NCBI RefSeq assembly: GCF_009617585.1 | Contig: NZ_WIXI01000046.1 | Span: 186,001 to 250,000, forward strand | Length of the DNA stretch: 64,000 nt | Direction: 5' to 3' | Source of the DNA: Endobacterium cereale | GTDB taxonomy: Bacteria > Pseudomonadota > Alphaproteobacteria > Rhizobiales > Rhizobiaceae | Translations under genes and position numbers: made by a program | Notes under the pieces: generated by a model | Seen by the model: the letters and a program-made list of their open reading frames with translations, nothing else | What the model was told of the DNA's origin: nothing | Databases searched by the model: none | Shown here: piece by piece, positions 45,050 through 55,627 of the stretch | How positions within the stretch are numbered: the stretch's first letter is position 1 | Layout of the letters: each line of letters begins with the position of its first letter

Positions 45050-46084
45050 TCAGGAAAACAGAATGGACGAAAGCCGGCGGCGGGCCGAGATAGTCGCAGG
45101 ATCTTTTGGACCCCAGACTTCGAAAAACTGCAGAAGCTGACGACGCGCACCATCCTCGTCAAATGTGCGATCCTTGCGCATGATGGTGAGCAGATGTTCG
45201 GCAGCAGCCTCGCGATCGCCCTGCACGTTGAGAATCTTTGCAAGGTTCATACGGGCTTCGTGATCATCCGGATTGGCGGCAAGCGCCTGTTCAAGCGCCA
45301 CAGGATCACCCAGCTTGCGGGCTTCTTCGATCTGTTCGAGCTTCGTCTTCACCGTCTGGATCGCGGGATCAGCAGCCATTTCTTCCGGCAACGAGGCGAG
45401 CATCTGCGACGCACGCGCAGTTTCACCGAGCGTGATCAGGCACTGCATCATGCCGGCGGCCGCGTTGGCGTTTTCCTGATCCGCCTGCAACACCGCGCCG
45501 TAAAGCTGGGCCGCTTCCTGCACCTGGCCGGAAGCCAGCAGGCCTTCAGCTTCGGTCAGCGCTGCCTCGATTTCGGCAGCCTGATCGGCACCGGGAGGGC
45601 CCGCGAGCTTTTCGACAAATTCACGCACCTGGCTTTCCGGTACGGCGCCCATGAAACCATCAACCGGGCGGCCATCGACAAAGGCGATGACGGCCGGGAT
45701 GGACTGGATGCCGAGCTGGCCGGGAATGGACGGATGATCATCGATGTTCATCTTGGCCAGACGGACGGCACCACCGGCGTCATTGACCACTTTTTCGATG
45801 ACAGGCGTCAACTGCTTGCAGGGACCGCACCACGGCGCCCAGAAATCGACCAGCACCGGACGGATACGAGACTCTTCCAGAACATCCCTGGTGAAACCGG
45901 CCGTGGTCGTATCAACGATCACGTCACCGGCCGAAGCCGGAGACTCGGCGGAAGCCGGGGTCGGCTCGGCAGGCGCCGGAGCTGCGGGGGCACCACCATA
46001 GGAAACCGAGGTGCCGCCACCATAAGACTGGCCGTAGGAACCGCCATACTGGCTGCCGCCATAAGGATTGTTCGTGTCGCTCAT
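45050..46084 (-). CDS. Thioredoxin-TPR protein (CnoX/YbbN-like) with Gly/Tyr-rich N-terminus
   Basis: A 344-residue protein: residues ~1-35 are a low-complexity Gly/Tyr/Ser stretch (YGGSQYGGSYGQSYGGG), ~35-52 Pro/Ala, then a thioredoxin domain with WAPWCGPCKQLTP near residue 83 and SIPAVIAFVDG, then TPR-like helices (AEIEAALTEAEGLL onward). E. coli CnoX lacks the CxxC, alphaproteobacterial relatives keep it; both guard substrates of GroEL and DnaK against oxidation. The N-terminal region is unusual. No thioredoxin reductase is adjacent. Confidence 0.9.
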   Translation of the reverse strand: MSDTNNPYGGSQYGGSYGQSYGGGTSVSYGGAPAAPAPAEPTPASAESPASAGDVIVDTTTAGFTRDVLEESRIRPVLVDFWAPWCGPCKQLTPVIEKVVNDAGGAVRLAKMNIDDHPSIPGQLGIQSIPAVIAFVDGRPVDGFMGAVPESQVREFVEKLAGPPGADQAAEIEAALTEAEGLLASGQVQEAAQLYGAVLQADQENANAAAGMMQCLITLGETARASQMLASLPEEMAADPAIQTVKTKLEQIEEARKLGDPVALEQALAANPDDHEARMNLAKILNVQGDREAAAEHLLTIMRKDRTFDEDGARRQLLQFFEVWGPKDPATISARRRLSSILFS

Positions 46085-46142
46085 GATGGTCTCCCCGGAA
46101 AGTGTCTGATTGCCTTTATATGTAGGCTAAAAAGATCGTATG

Positions 46143-46667
46143 TCAGCCCGTTACTTTCAAGACAAGCGGTTCATGCCCGGTGGCGTTGAAGAAGCGGACC
46201 AGATCATCGGTTGAAACCGAGGTCGTTGCATCATTGGACAGCGGGTGGCCGTTAATGATCTCGTGCTCCATCAATGCCTCGTCCAAGACAAAGGTGACAT
46301 TCTTGTCCTTGTCATTGAAAGCTGCAAACACCGTTACGGAGCCTGGGATGACGCCCAGAAACTCGATCATCTTTTCCGGACGGCCGAACGAGACGCGACT
46401 GGAAGCGCCAATGACCTTGTGTATGGTTTTCAGGTCCACCTCGGCGCGCTCCTCGACGGTGACGACGAAATACTGGTCCTTCTTGTCCTTCACGAACAGG
46501 TTCTTGGTGTGGGCGCCGGGGATTTCGTCGCGCAGGCTCTCGGACTCCGAAACGGTGAAGACGGGCGCGTGGGTTTTCGTCTTATGCGGGATGCCGAGAC
46601 TATCCAGAAACTTGAAAAGGTCGTCGGCAGTGGCGGGCAGCGTTACGGGCTGGGTGGTCTCGGTCAT
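46143..46667 (-). CDS. proX: Prolyl-tRNA editing protein ProX
   Basis: A 174-residue YbaK/ProX-type trans-editing protein. HAPVFTVSESESL, GAHTKNLFVKDKKDQ (the essential Lys) and VIPGSVTVFAAFND are typical of ProX, which clears Ala-tRNAPro. Length fits (about 165-180). A single gene facing the thioredoxin-TPR gene on the same strand, 59 bases away. Confidence 0.88.
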   Translation of the reverse strand: MTETTQPVTLPATADDLFKFLDSLGIPHKTKTHAPVFTVSESESLRDEIPGAHTKNLFVKDKKDQYFVVTVEERAEVDLKTIHKVIGASSRVSFGRPEKMIEFLGVIPGSVTVFAAFNDKDKNVTFVLDEALMEHEIINGHPLSNDATTSVSTDDLVRFFNATGHEPLVLKVTG

Positions 46668-46921
46668 ATCATGCGCTTCCGTTCTGATGTTTCCGCGACA
46701 TTAGACAGCGCTTTTGAACGCAACAAGGTCTGCAAGCGACATGATAGGACCAGCAAACCCGCCTGCCCTGTCCGCATATCCATTTTTCCAGCCGCCAAAG
46801 ATTTTCTTCGCGCCCACGCAATTTCCCTGTTGCATTTGAAAATGGTTTGAGCGATACACCGCCTCGTCGCAGCGATGCGGCCCACGGTTCAGCATAACTA
46901 CCCCGGACCGGTGGATTATGA

Positions 46922-46996
46922 GCGGGTGTAGCTCAGGGGTAGAGCATAACCTTGCCAAGGTTAGGGTCGAGCGTTCGAATCGCTTCACCCGCTCCA
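46922..46996 (+). tRNA. tRNA-Gly (GCC)
   Basis: A 75-base cloverleaf including encoded CCA. Acceptor GCGGGTG/CACCCGC, D-arm GCTC-AGGGGTA-GAGC, anticodon loop with GCC at 46954-46956, T-arm with GTTCGAATC. It decodes GGC/GGU. No other tRNA is beside it. Confidence 0.98.
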
Positions 46997-47086
46997 TTTT
47001 CTCTTCAAAACAGTTCTCATGACATGACGATATGGCCGAGCCGGAAACGGCTTCGCGCGGTCTGCCGAAAAAATTTCGCGTCCGGC

Positions 47087-47114
47087 GGAATAAACCGCGT
47101 TCGGCTTGCGTATA
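47087..47114 (+). promoter_or_regulatory. Possible ECF-type promoter for the sigma/anti-sigma pair
   Basis: GGAATA, a 16-base spacer and CGTATA. GGAA and CGT are the hallmark positions of ECF promoters, which suggests autoregulation. The start codon lies only eight bases beyond, so the transcript may be leaderless. Confidence 0.4.
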
Positions 47115-47121
47115 TTCGGTC

Positions 47122-47667
47122 ATGAGCAACAAACGACAGCCCTTTGACGTTCTGGCACAGCTTTCGAGCTTGCGCCGTTACGCGCGTTCGCTTGTTCGCC
47201 ACCCGGACGATGCGGAAGACCTTGTGCATGACGCGCTGGTGCGCGCCTATGAGCGCAAGGCGACATTCCGCACCGGCGGCAACCTGCGCAATTGGCTGCT
47301 GTCGATCGTGCACAATACCCATATCGACCGTCTGCGCCGGGCAAAATCGCTCGACCGCCGCCATGACGATGCGGCCTATCTGATCGATACCGTCGAGCAG
47401 GCGGACCCCAGTCATTCGATCCGCCTGAAACAGCTGCGCGACGCCTTTCACGGCCTGCCCGACGAACAGCGCGATGCCCTGCATCTGGTGGCGATCGAAG
47501 GTCTTTCCTATCAGGAAGCCGCAACCGCACTTTCAATTCCTGTCGGCACGCTGATGTCGCGCATTTCGCGTGCGCGCGAAAAACTGCGCGCTTTCGAGGA
47601 AGGCCGGCGCAATGCCACACCCAGTCACCTGAAGATCATTGGAGGCGGACGCGATGAAACCCGTTGA
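47122..47667 (+). CDS. ECF-subfamily sigma factor
   Basis: A 181-residue group IV sigma factor: region 2 in LRRYARSLVRHPDDAEDLVHDALVRAYE and NLRNWLLSIVHNTHIDRLRR; region 4 in LVAIEGLSYQEAATALSIPVGTLMSRISRAR. Its anti-sigma gene overlaps its end by 14 bases. This group is a different ECF type from the sigma at 798-1385. The ATG at 47122 has no Shine-Dalgarno, matching a possible leaderless transcript. Confidence 0.9.
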   Translation: MSNKRQPFDVLAQLSSLRRYARSLVRHPDDAEDLVHDALVRAYERKATFRTGGNLRNWLLSIVHNTHIDRLRRAKSLDRRHDDAAYLIDTVEQADPSHSIRLKQLRDAFHGLPDEQRDALHLVAIEGLSYQEAATALSIPVGTLMSRISRAREKLRAFEEGRRNATPSHLKIIGGGRDETR

Positions 47668-48427
47668 CCCGATCCTGCCCACCGATATCGACGCCTATGT
47701 GGACGACCAGCTCGACACCGCGCGCCGGATCGAGGTGGAGGCTCATCTTTCCGAACACCCGGAGATCGCCGCCAAGGTGATGGCCGATCTTTCGATCCGT
47801 GGCGAACTGCGTCTGGCGCTGGCGAAGGCGCCGACGCATGGAAGGCCGGAAACCCGCGAGGCCGCCCGCCGTCTGCAGGGCGCACTGTCGCGAAACCGCT
47901 TGTTCCATTCGATCCAGCGGGTGGCTGCCATCGGCCTGCTGCTGTGCGCCGGCTGGTTTGCCAACAGCACCGTCGGTCCGTTCACCCCAAGCACGGTGGA
48001 AGCCTCGACGCCGGTTCCGAGTTTTGTCGATGCGGCCATCAGCGCGCACACAACGTCGAAACTGCGCGAAACCATGCCTTCGCAGATGGAGGCAGCCAAT
48101 TACGATGCCGCCGGCATCCGCTCCGCCACCGCCATCGTCATGCCGGACATCCCGGCTGACTGGCAGGTGAAGGACGTGCAGATCTTTCCATCCGCCTTCG
48201 GCCCAAGCGTCGAGGTGACCATCCTGCGCGATGGTCGCGAGCGGCTGTCGCTGTTTGCCGTACGCCCCGGCAGTTTTGCCGTGCAGCAGGCGACACTGAC
48301 GAAGTCTGCCGGCGTGCAGGCTTCCTATTGGCAGATCGGCGACGTCGCTTATGCGCTCGTCTCTGAAACCCAGAATCCAAACCAGTTGAAGGACGAGGCA
48401 CAGACCCTCGCCGACACGCTTTATTAA
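47654..48427 (+). CDS. Membrane-anchored anti-sigma factor
   Basis: A 257-residue protein. Residues ~8-50 are the zinc-free anti-sigma fold (DIDAYVDDQLDTARRIEVEAHLSEHPE), residues ~92-110 a single transmembrane helix (VAAIGLLLCAGWFANS), the rest periplasmic. It should hold the upstream sigma factor at the membrane until a periplasmic signal releases it. The periplasmic part has no family I recognise. ATG at 47654 overlaps the sigma gene; the BI-1 paralogue starts 21 bases after its stop. Confidence 0.87.
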   Translation: MKPVDPILPTDIDAYVDDQLDTARRIEVEAHLSEHPEIAAKVMADLSIRGELRLALAKAPTHGRPETREAARRLQGALSRNRLFHSIQRVAAIGLLLCAGWFANSTVGPFTPSTVEASTPVPSFVDAAISAHTTSKLRETMPSQMEAANYDAAGIRSATAIVMPDIPADWQVKDVQIFPSAFGPSVEVTILRDGRERLSLFAVRPGSFAVQQATLTKSAGVQASYWQIGDVAYALVSETQNPNQLKDEAQTLADTLY

Positions 48428-48448
48428 AATCACAAGAGGAGCAATTTG

Positions 48449-49162
48449 ATGAATACGCCTCGCTTCGGCTACAATTCCTCCGTCCAGTCCCGCGCGGATT
48501 TCGACGAGGGCCTGCGCCAGCATATGCTGCGCATCTACAACTACATGGGTCTCGGCCTTGTCATCACCGGCCTCATCGCCTTCGTCGTCGGCTCGACGCC
48601 GGCGCTGTACGTGCCGATCTTCTCCACCCCGCTCAAGTGGGTGGTGATGCTGGCGCCGCTCGCCTTCGTGTTCTTCTTTTCGTTCAAGATCCAGTCCATG
48701 TCGGCGGCCTCCGCCCAGATGACCTTCTGGATCTTCTGCGCCGTGATGGGTCTGTCGCTCGCTTCCGTGTTCCTCGTGTTCACCGGCGCCAGCATTGCCC
48801 GCACCTTCTTCATCGCCGCCACCATGTTCGGCGCGACCAGCCTCTACGGTTACGTCACCAAGCGTGACCTCACCAAGCTGGGCTCGTTCATGATCATGGG
48901 TCTGATCGGTGTGATGATCGCCTCGGTCGTCAACATCTTCCTCGGCTCCAGCGCCCTGCAGTTCGCTGTCTCGGTCATCGGTATCGTGGTCTTCCTCGGC
49001 CTGACCATGTGGGACACGCAGAACATCAAGCAGCAGTATGCCGAAAACTTTGACCAGGAGAGCCAGCAGAAGATGGCCGTCATGGGCGCGCTCTCGCTCT
49101 ACCTGAACTTCGTCAACATCTTCCAGCTGCTGCTGAACTTCACCGGCCAGCGCGAAGAATAA
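48449..49162 (+). CDS. Bax inhibitor-1/YccA family membrane protein (second of two)
   Basis: A 237-residue, seven-helix BI-1 protein. It aligns along its whole length with the gene at 7057-7791, sharing the KWVVMLAPLAFVFFFSF versus RWVVMLAPIALVFFLSF helix and the NIFL...SSAL segment. An ATG at 48449 follows GAGGAG. It is directly downstream of the anti-sigma gene, so it may be part of that regulon and act at the membrane in stress. No ybhL-type leader is possible here because the gap is only 21 bases. Confidence 0.93.
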   Translation: MNTPRFGYNSSVQSRADFDEGLRQHMLRIYNYMGLGLVITGLIAFVVGSTPALYVPIFSTPLKWVVMLAPLAFVFFFSFKIQSMSAASAQMTFWIFCAVMGLSLASVFLVFTGASIARTFFIAATMFGATSLYGYVTKRDLTKLGSFMIMGLIGVMIASVVNIFLGSSALQFAVSVIGIVVFLGLTMWDTQNIKQQYAENFDQESQQKMAVMGALSLYLNFVNIFQLLLNFTGQREE

Positions 49163-49189
49163 GACCGAGCGAAACAAGGAGTATCCTTC

Positions 49190-49855
49190 ATGGACCAGAA
49201 CGACCGCCATGCAATCGACGGCCTGTTCGGTAAACTGAAGCAGGTGGAAGGCCAGACCGGACCACGGGATGGCGAGGCCGAAACCTTCATCAACCAGCGC
49301 GTCGCATCACAGCCGGCAGCGCCCTATTTCATGGCACAGACGATCGTCGTGCAGGAACAGGCGCTTGAAGCTGCCCAGCGTCGGATCGAGGAACTGGAAC
49401 ACCAGGCCTCGGCACGACCGGCCGGCGGCGGCGGGTTTTTCTCCAGCATGTTCGGCAGCAATAGCCAGCCGCGTCAGCAGCCCGCCAATACCGCTGCCTA
49501 TCGCGGTGGCGCACCGGCGACAGCTGGAGCCTACGGCAATCAGGGTCATGCCCAGAACGCCTATGCTGATCCCAATGGTCAAGCGGACGGGCAGCAGGGC
49601 GGACAGTCGAGCGGCCCATGGGGTCGCCAGGGTGCCGCGCAGCGCGGCCCCATGGGCGGTGGCGGCGGCTTTCTGGCCGGTGCCGCACAGACAGCCATGG
49701 GCGTCGCCGGCGGCGTGCTCATCGGCAATGCCATCATGGGCATGATGGGCGGCAACGAGGCGCAGGCGGCGGAAACGCCGGCCCCTGAACCGGCACAGCC
49801 GGCCGAAGATGCCGATACCGGAATGGATGACGGCGGCGACGACATGGATTTCTGA
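49190..49855 (+). CDS. DUF2076 domain-containing protein
   Basis: A 221-residue protein. The first ~70 residues are helical and coiled-coil-like (DRHAIDGLFGKLKQVEGQ, QTIVVQEQALEAAQRRIEELE); residues ~75-165 are Gly/Gln/Ala-rich and disordered; then GGGFLAGAAQTAMGVAGGVLIGNAI, a glycine-zipper-like helix, and an acidic tail DDGGDDMDF. These parts are the DUF2076 layout; function unknown, though glycine-zipper segments suggest membrane or envelope contact. It follows the BI-1 gene by 27 bases and is probably co-transcribed. Confidence 0.85.
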   Translation: MDQNDRHAIDGLFGKLKQVEGQTGPRDGEAETFINQRVASQPAAPYFMAQTIVVQEQALEAAQRRIEELEHQASARPAGGGGFFSSMFGSNSQPRQQPANTAAYRGGAPATAGAYGNQGHAQNAYADPNGQADGQQGGQSSGPWGRQGAAQRGPMGGGGGFLAGAAQTAMGVAGGVLIGNAIMGMMGGNEAQAAETPAPEPAQPAEDADTGMDDGGDDMDF

Positions 49856-49877
49856 TCCTTATCGCCTTCACCATCCG

Positions 49878-49912
49878 AAATGGCCGCGCCTGCCCGCGGC
49901 CATTTCTTTTTT
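49878..49912 (+). terminator. Terminator after the ECF/BI-1/DUF2076 genes
   Basis: Eleven-base perfect stem AAATGGCCGCG / CGCGGCCATTT with a CCTGCC loop, then a T-run, 22 bases past the DUF2076 stop. Confidence 0.92.
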
Positions 49913-49972
49913 CTGTCACCTCTTTCCCCTACAAGCCACGCATCGGCCGCAATAAACATATCTCTGGACTCG

Positions 49973-50626
49973 ATGGCTTCAGACGAAACATTCATGCGCG
50001 CCGACAAGGGTGATGCAGGGCGAAGCGACCTGCGCTTTTCAGAAATCCTCGCAAACCTTGCCGGTGACGAAAGCCGTGAGCGCATATCAGTCGGCGACAT
50101 TCTTGCCAGCATGGATGATCGCGCCATCGCCGCGCTGATCTTTGTATTTTCGGTACCGAACTGCTTTCCGACGCCGCCCGGCACATCCTCCGTCCTCGGT
50201 ATTCCGCTGATCTTTCTGACAGCGCAACTGATGCTGGGCATGAAACCCTGGTTGCCACGGCTGATCGCCGATCGCTCGATGACCAGGGTCGACTTTGCCG
50301 CGATGATGGCAAGAACCCAGCCATGGATCATCAAGGCGGAGCGGATGCTGAAACCGCGGCTGCAGGCTTTTGCGACACCTCTCGCCGAACGGCTTTTAGG
50401 TGGCCTCTGCCTGATCCTCGCGCTCGTGCTGGCACTGCCGATCCCGCTCGGCAACATGCTGCCGGCCTTAGCGCTGTGCATCATCGCCTTCGGCATTCTG
50501 GAAAAGGATGGTGTCTGGACGATCGCAGGAACTGCGACCGGTGTGGTTTCACTCGGTGTTGTGGCAGGCGTCGTTTACGCCATGGTCAAGAGCGCCATCT
50601 ACCTGCTCCTGACCTTCTTCCAATAG
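49973..50626 (+). CDS. ExoD-like exopolysaccharide-linked membrane protein
   Basis: A 217-residue protein with four or five hydrophobic segments. RISVGDILASMDDRAIAALIFVFSVPNCFPTPPGTSS is split here as GDILASMDDRAIAALI and PNCFPTPPGTSSVLGIPL; these are the ExoD-family core. ExoD of Sinorhizobium affects exopolysaccharide and alkali tolerance. I choose the ATG at 49973; an earlier frame from 49880 would begin inside a strong terminator, and 49994 is a further option. Convergent with galM, stops adjacent. Confidence 0.85.
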   Translation: MASDETFMRADKGDAGRSDLRFSEILANLAGDESRERISVGDILASMDDRAIAALIFVFSVPNCFPTPPGTSSVLGIPLIFLTAQLMLGMKPWLPRLIADRSMTRVDFAAMMARTQPWIIKAERMLKPRLQAFATPLAERLLGGLCLILALVLALPIPLGNMLPALALCIIAFGILEKDGVWTIAGTATGVVSLGVVAGVVYAMVKSAIYLLLTFFQ

Positions 50627-51646
50627 TCAGCTGCGCGAAAACACATAGTCGGTTTCCTGCCGCAACGTCTCACCGGGTCGCAGCACGGCGGTCGGAAAAC
50701 GCGGATGGTTGGCAGCATCCGGCCAGACCTGGGTTTCCAAGCAGAAACCGCTGTAATTGTCGTAAGGCCGGCCACCGATGCCGGATACCGGCACGTGCAG
50801 TTTCACCCCGGCATAAAACTGCACACCTGGCTCGGTGGTACGCACTTCCATGGCGACGCCGGAATTGAGGCTGCGCACCAGCGCCACGCTGCGCTTTTCG
50901 ACACGTTCGGTCGAAAGGCAGAAATTGTGGTCGTAAGGCACCTGCACACCTTCGACCTCGCGGCGGATCGGCCGCATCTCGCGAAAATCGAAATCGGTTT
51001 CCGTCACCGGAATCAGTGAGCCGGTCGGCATCAGCATGTCATCGACCTGCAGATAGTGATCGGCGGCCAGCATGATCTGGTGATCAAGGATCGTGTCGCT
51101 GCCATCGAGATTGAAATAGGAATGCTGGCAGACATTGCATATGGTCGGCTTGTCGGTGGTCGCCTCGTAGACCACCGAAAGAACGCCTTCATCCTTCAGG
51201 TGATAGGTGGCGGTGATCGTGCAATTGCCCGGGTAACCGCCACGGCCATCCGCATCGATGATCGACAGCACGACACGGTCGGCGGAAAGATCAACGATCG
51301 TCCAGTTGCGCCTGGCGATGCCGTCGCTGCCGCCATGCAGGTGGCCGAGACCGTTTTCGTTGAGTTCCAGCTGGTACTCGACGCCATCGAGTTCAAAACT
51401 GCCGGCGCTGATGCGATTGGCAACCCGCCCGGGCGTGGCGCCGAAATAGGGTGAGTGGCGCAGATATTCATCGAGCGTGTTGAGGCCGAGCACCAGCGGC
51501 GCATCGTGACCTTCGAGCCGAAGGTCCTGAATGACCGACCCCCAGGTCAGCACCGTTGCCGTCAGTCCGCCACCGGATATCGTTACCCGATGCACGGTTT
51601 CTCCCTTCGGCGTGTGACCGAAAACCTCGCGTTCCCCTGCAACCAT
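50627..51646 (-). CDS. galM: Aldose 1-epimerase (mutarotase)
   Basis: A 339-residue galactose mutarotase-like enzyme. Substrate residues: PYFGATPGRVANRI (Arg), ENGLGHLHGG (first His), CQHSYFNLDGS (catalytic His) and GFCLETQVWPDAANHP (catalytic Glu). It interconverts alpha and beta sugar anomers. ATG at 51646 has GGGAG eight bases upstream. No sugar operon is next to it, so its main substrate is open. Confidence 0.93.
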   Translation of the reverse strand: MVAGEREVFGHTPKGETVHRVTISGGGLTATVLTWGSVIQDLRLEGHDAPLVLGLNTLDEYLRHSPYFGATPGRVANRISAGSFELDGVEYQLELNENGLGHLHGGSDGIARRNWTIVDLSADRVVLSIIDADGRGGYPGNCTITATYHLKDEGVLSVVYEATTDKPTICNVCQHSYFNLDGSDTILDHQIMLAADHYLQVDDMLMPTGSLIPVTETDFDFREMRPIRREVEGVQVPYDHNFCLSTERVEKRSVALVRSLNSGVAMEVRTTEPGVQFYAGVKLHVPVSGIGGRPYDNYSGFCLETQVWPDAANHPRFPTAVLRPGETLRQETDYVFSRS

Positions 51647-51769
51647 AAAAGCAGCTCCCTCAACCTGAGACAGCAACCTCTCTTATTTCGACTGCCTTAG
51701 CAATGGCTTACGCATCGTCGCGATGATGAAAATCATGCGACGCAATATTCTGGTCGCAAACCCTGCCGA

Positions 51770-52696
51770 TCAGTTGCGGCCCTTGCCGATCTCCTCGAGA
51801 TCATAGGCCGTTGTCTGATACATCTCGTTGATCCAGTTGCCGAAGAACAGATGCGCATGGCTGCGCCAGCGGTTCTGCGGCGTCAGCTCGGCATCGTTAT
51901 GCGGAAAATAGTCATGCGGCATCTTGATCGGGATACCGGCATCGACATCGCGGAAATATTCATCGGCGAGCGAAGTGGAATCATATTCCACATGGTTGAA
52001 CATGAAGAGGCGATTGCCCTTCTTTTCATGCACGAGGCAGACGCCCATTTCTTCGGATTCCATCAGGATTTCCAGATCCGGGATTTTGGCGATGTCTTCG
52101 CGGCGCACCTCTGTCCAGCGTGACACCGGCACCTGAAAATCGTCGGAAAAACCATTGAGATAAACCGAAGCCGGCGCCAGATTGCGGTGGCGATAGACGC
52201 CAAACGCCTTTTCATCGAGCTGGTGTTTGGGCACGCCGTGGAAATGATAGATGGCCGCCATCGCGCCCCAGCAGACATTCAGCGTCGAATGGACATTGGT
52301 GTGCGTCCAGTCGAGGATCTGCTTCAGTTCGTCCCAATAGGTGACGTCCTCGTAAGGCAGCAGTTCCACGGGTGCACCGGTGATGATGAAACCGTCGAAC
52401 TTGCGGTCCTTCACCTCTTCCCAGGTCTCGTAGAAGGACAGGAGATGTTCTTCGGACGTGTTCTTGGCCTTGTGGCCGCCGATACGGATGAGCGAGAACT
52501 GAACCTGCAGAGGCGAGGCGCCAACGAGGCGCGCCATCTGGATCTCTGTCTTGATCTTGTTGGGCATGAGGTTGAGCAAGCCGATCTGCAACGGGCGGAT
52601 GTCCTGCCGCACGGCGGCGGTCTCGGTCATCACGCGCACGCCTTCTTCAACCAGGGTCGTGAAGGCAGGCAGGGTATCGGGAATCTTGATCGGCAT
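51770..52696 (-). CDS. metA: Homoserine O-acyltransferase MetA
   Basis: A 308-residue glutamine-amidotransferase-like enzyme of methionine synthesis. Nucleophile Cys in [16 protein letters not shown], catalytic His and Glu in [17 protein letters not shown]. Acetyl- versus succinyl-CoA use depends on active-site residue 111 (E. coli-type numbering) and most non-enteric MetA proteins use acetyl-CoA; [12 protein letters not shown] is the relevant stretch here. A SAM-II riboswitch and terminator precede it. ATG at 52696. Confidence 0.95.
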   Translation of the reverse strand: MPIKIPDTLPAFTTLVEEGVRVMTETAAVRQDIRPLQIGLLNLMPNKIKTEIQMARLVGASPLQVQFSLIRIGGHKAKNTSEEHLLSFYETWEEVKDRKFDGFIITGAPVELLPYEDVTYWDELKQILDWTHTNVHSTLNVCWGAMAAIYHFHGVPKHQLDEKAFGVYRHRNLAPASVYLNGFSDDFQVPVSRWTEVRREDIAKIPDLEILMESEEMGVCLVHEKKGNRLFMFNHVEYDSTSLADEYFRDVDAGIPIKMPHDYFPHNDAELTPQNRWRSHAHLFFGNWINEMYQTTAYDLEEIGKGRN

Positions 52697-52712
52697 GTCG
52701 GAACCCACAAAA

Positions 52713-52745
52713 CAAAAAACCGGCCGCAAAAAATCGCAGACCGGT
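52713..52745 (-). terminator. Riboswitch-linked terminator before metA
   Basis: Minus-strand stem ACCGGTCTGCG with TGCGGCCGGT (one small bulge), followed by six T residues. It sits between the SAM-II aptamer and the metA start codon, so it looks like the expression platform. Confidence 0.75.
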
Positions 52746-52774
52746 CCGTGGGGAGTACCTATTCCTCGCGGCCC

Positions 52775-52825
52775 TTTAGCGACTTTTTTAACGTGGCTGC
52801 AAGCCGGCCGGCCAAATCACCACGA
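52775..52825 (-). promoter_or_regulatory. SAM-II riboswitch aptamer controlling metA
   Basis: The minus strand reads TCGTGGTGATTTGG, then CCGGCTTGCAGCCACGTTAA and AAGTCGCTAAA: the conserved core of SAM-II. Stem P1 (CGTGG/CCACG) and the pseudoknot elements are present. It binds S-adenosylmethionine and lowers metA expression. Confidence 0.95.
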
Positions 52826-52987
52826 AGTTCGGTATATCAGATAATCCTTGCCAGAGCCGGCGTCAATGGGAGCATGATTTTGCGCCGGACAGACGGATTG
52901 CCCGCACTCTCCCCTGTTCGATGAAATTTGCGGAATGCGGGCGTCACGCTTTCCCTTTTTCGCCAGTTTGCGCTATGGGCAGTGCCG

Positions 52988-53638
52988 ATGACATCAACGA
53001 CCTTCACCATCCTTCTCGGCGGCCCGCTTAATGTAACCGACCGCGTGCGCGAAATGCTGGCCGGCAGCCGCATCATTGCGGCCGATAGCGGCATGCGGCA
53101 TGCGCAAGCGCTTGGGCTTGAGCCGGAATTGTGGGTAGGCGATTTCGATTCCTCAGACGAGGCGTTGCTGGCGCGCTGGCCGCAGGTGGAGCGCCAGCCA
53201 TTTCCGCCGGCCAAGAACGAGACCGATGGCGAGATCGCCACGTCGGAAGCGATCGCCCGTGGCGCGACACGGCTGATTTTTGCGGGCGCGCTGGCAGGAG
53301 AACGCTCCGATCACGCCCTGCAGCACCTGCTTTCGGCCGTGAGCCTTGCCGAACGCGGGCTGGATGTGTTTTTGACCTCCGGCGACGAGGAAGCCGCGCC
53401 GCTTCTGCCCGGAACGCGGGTTCTGGACCTGCCGAAAGGCTCGCTGTTTTCGGTTCTCGGCTTTTCCGATCTGGAAGGTCTCGATCTTCGCAACGTGCGT
53501 TACCCGCTCAACGACTTTTCGCTTCCCTTCGGCTCCTCGCGCACCGTTTCCAATGTCGCGGAAGGCCAAGTGGAATTTTCCCTTAAAGCCGGCAGGGCAA
53601 TCGTGCTCGCCCGACCCTATGACCTGACCGGAGCCTGA
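52988..53638 (+). CDS. Thiamine pyrophosphokinase (TPK)
   Basis: A 216-residue TPK. ILLGGPLN at the N-terminus, ADSGMRHA, WVGDFDSSDE (the catalytic DxDS), PPAKNETDGEIA (the KNxTD motif) and GERSDHALQHL are complete. It turns thiamine into thiamine diphosphate. It is divergent from metA across a 290-base gap that includes the metA riboswitch. ATG at 52988 chosen because the protein family begins there. It complements the thiBPQ importer 3 kb downstream. Confidence 0.92.
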   Translation: MTSTTFTILLGGPLNVTDRVREMLAGSRIIAADSGMRHAQALGLEPELWVGDFDSSDEALLARWPQVERQPFPPAKNETDGEIATSEAIARGATRLIFAGALAGERSDHALQHLLSAVSLAERGLDVFLTSGDEEAAPLLPGTRVLDLPKGSLFSVLGFSDLEGLDLRNVRYPLNDFSLPFGSSRTVSNVAEGQVEFSLKAGRAIVLARPYDLTGA

Positions 53639-53641
53639 ACC

Positions 53642-55465
<1,824 letters not shown>

Positions 55466-55627
55466 CACTTACAAAACGTTAGCATTAACAACATCTTGCC
55501 ACCAAAAAAAGTCTGTTGCACGGCGGAACATTAGCGTTTGCTGGACGTTCGACATGTAATCCGGTTGCCTGCCCATGCTGTGGCGTGGCCCCGGAGATGT
55601 GTTTCGAGTTCAACAAGGGGACGTTCC

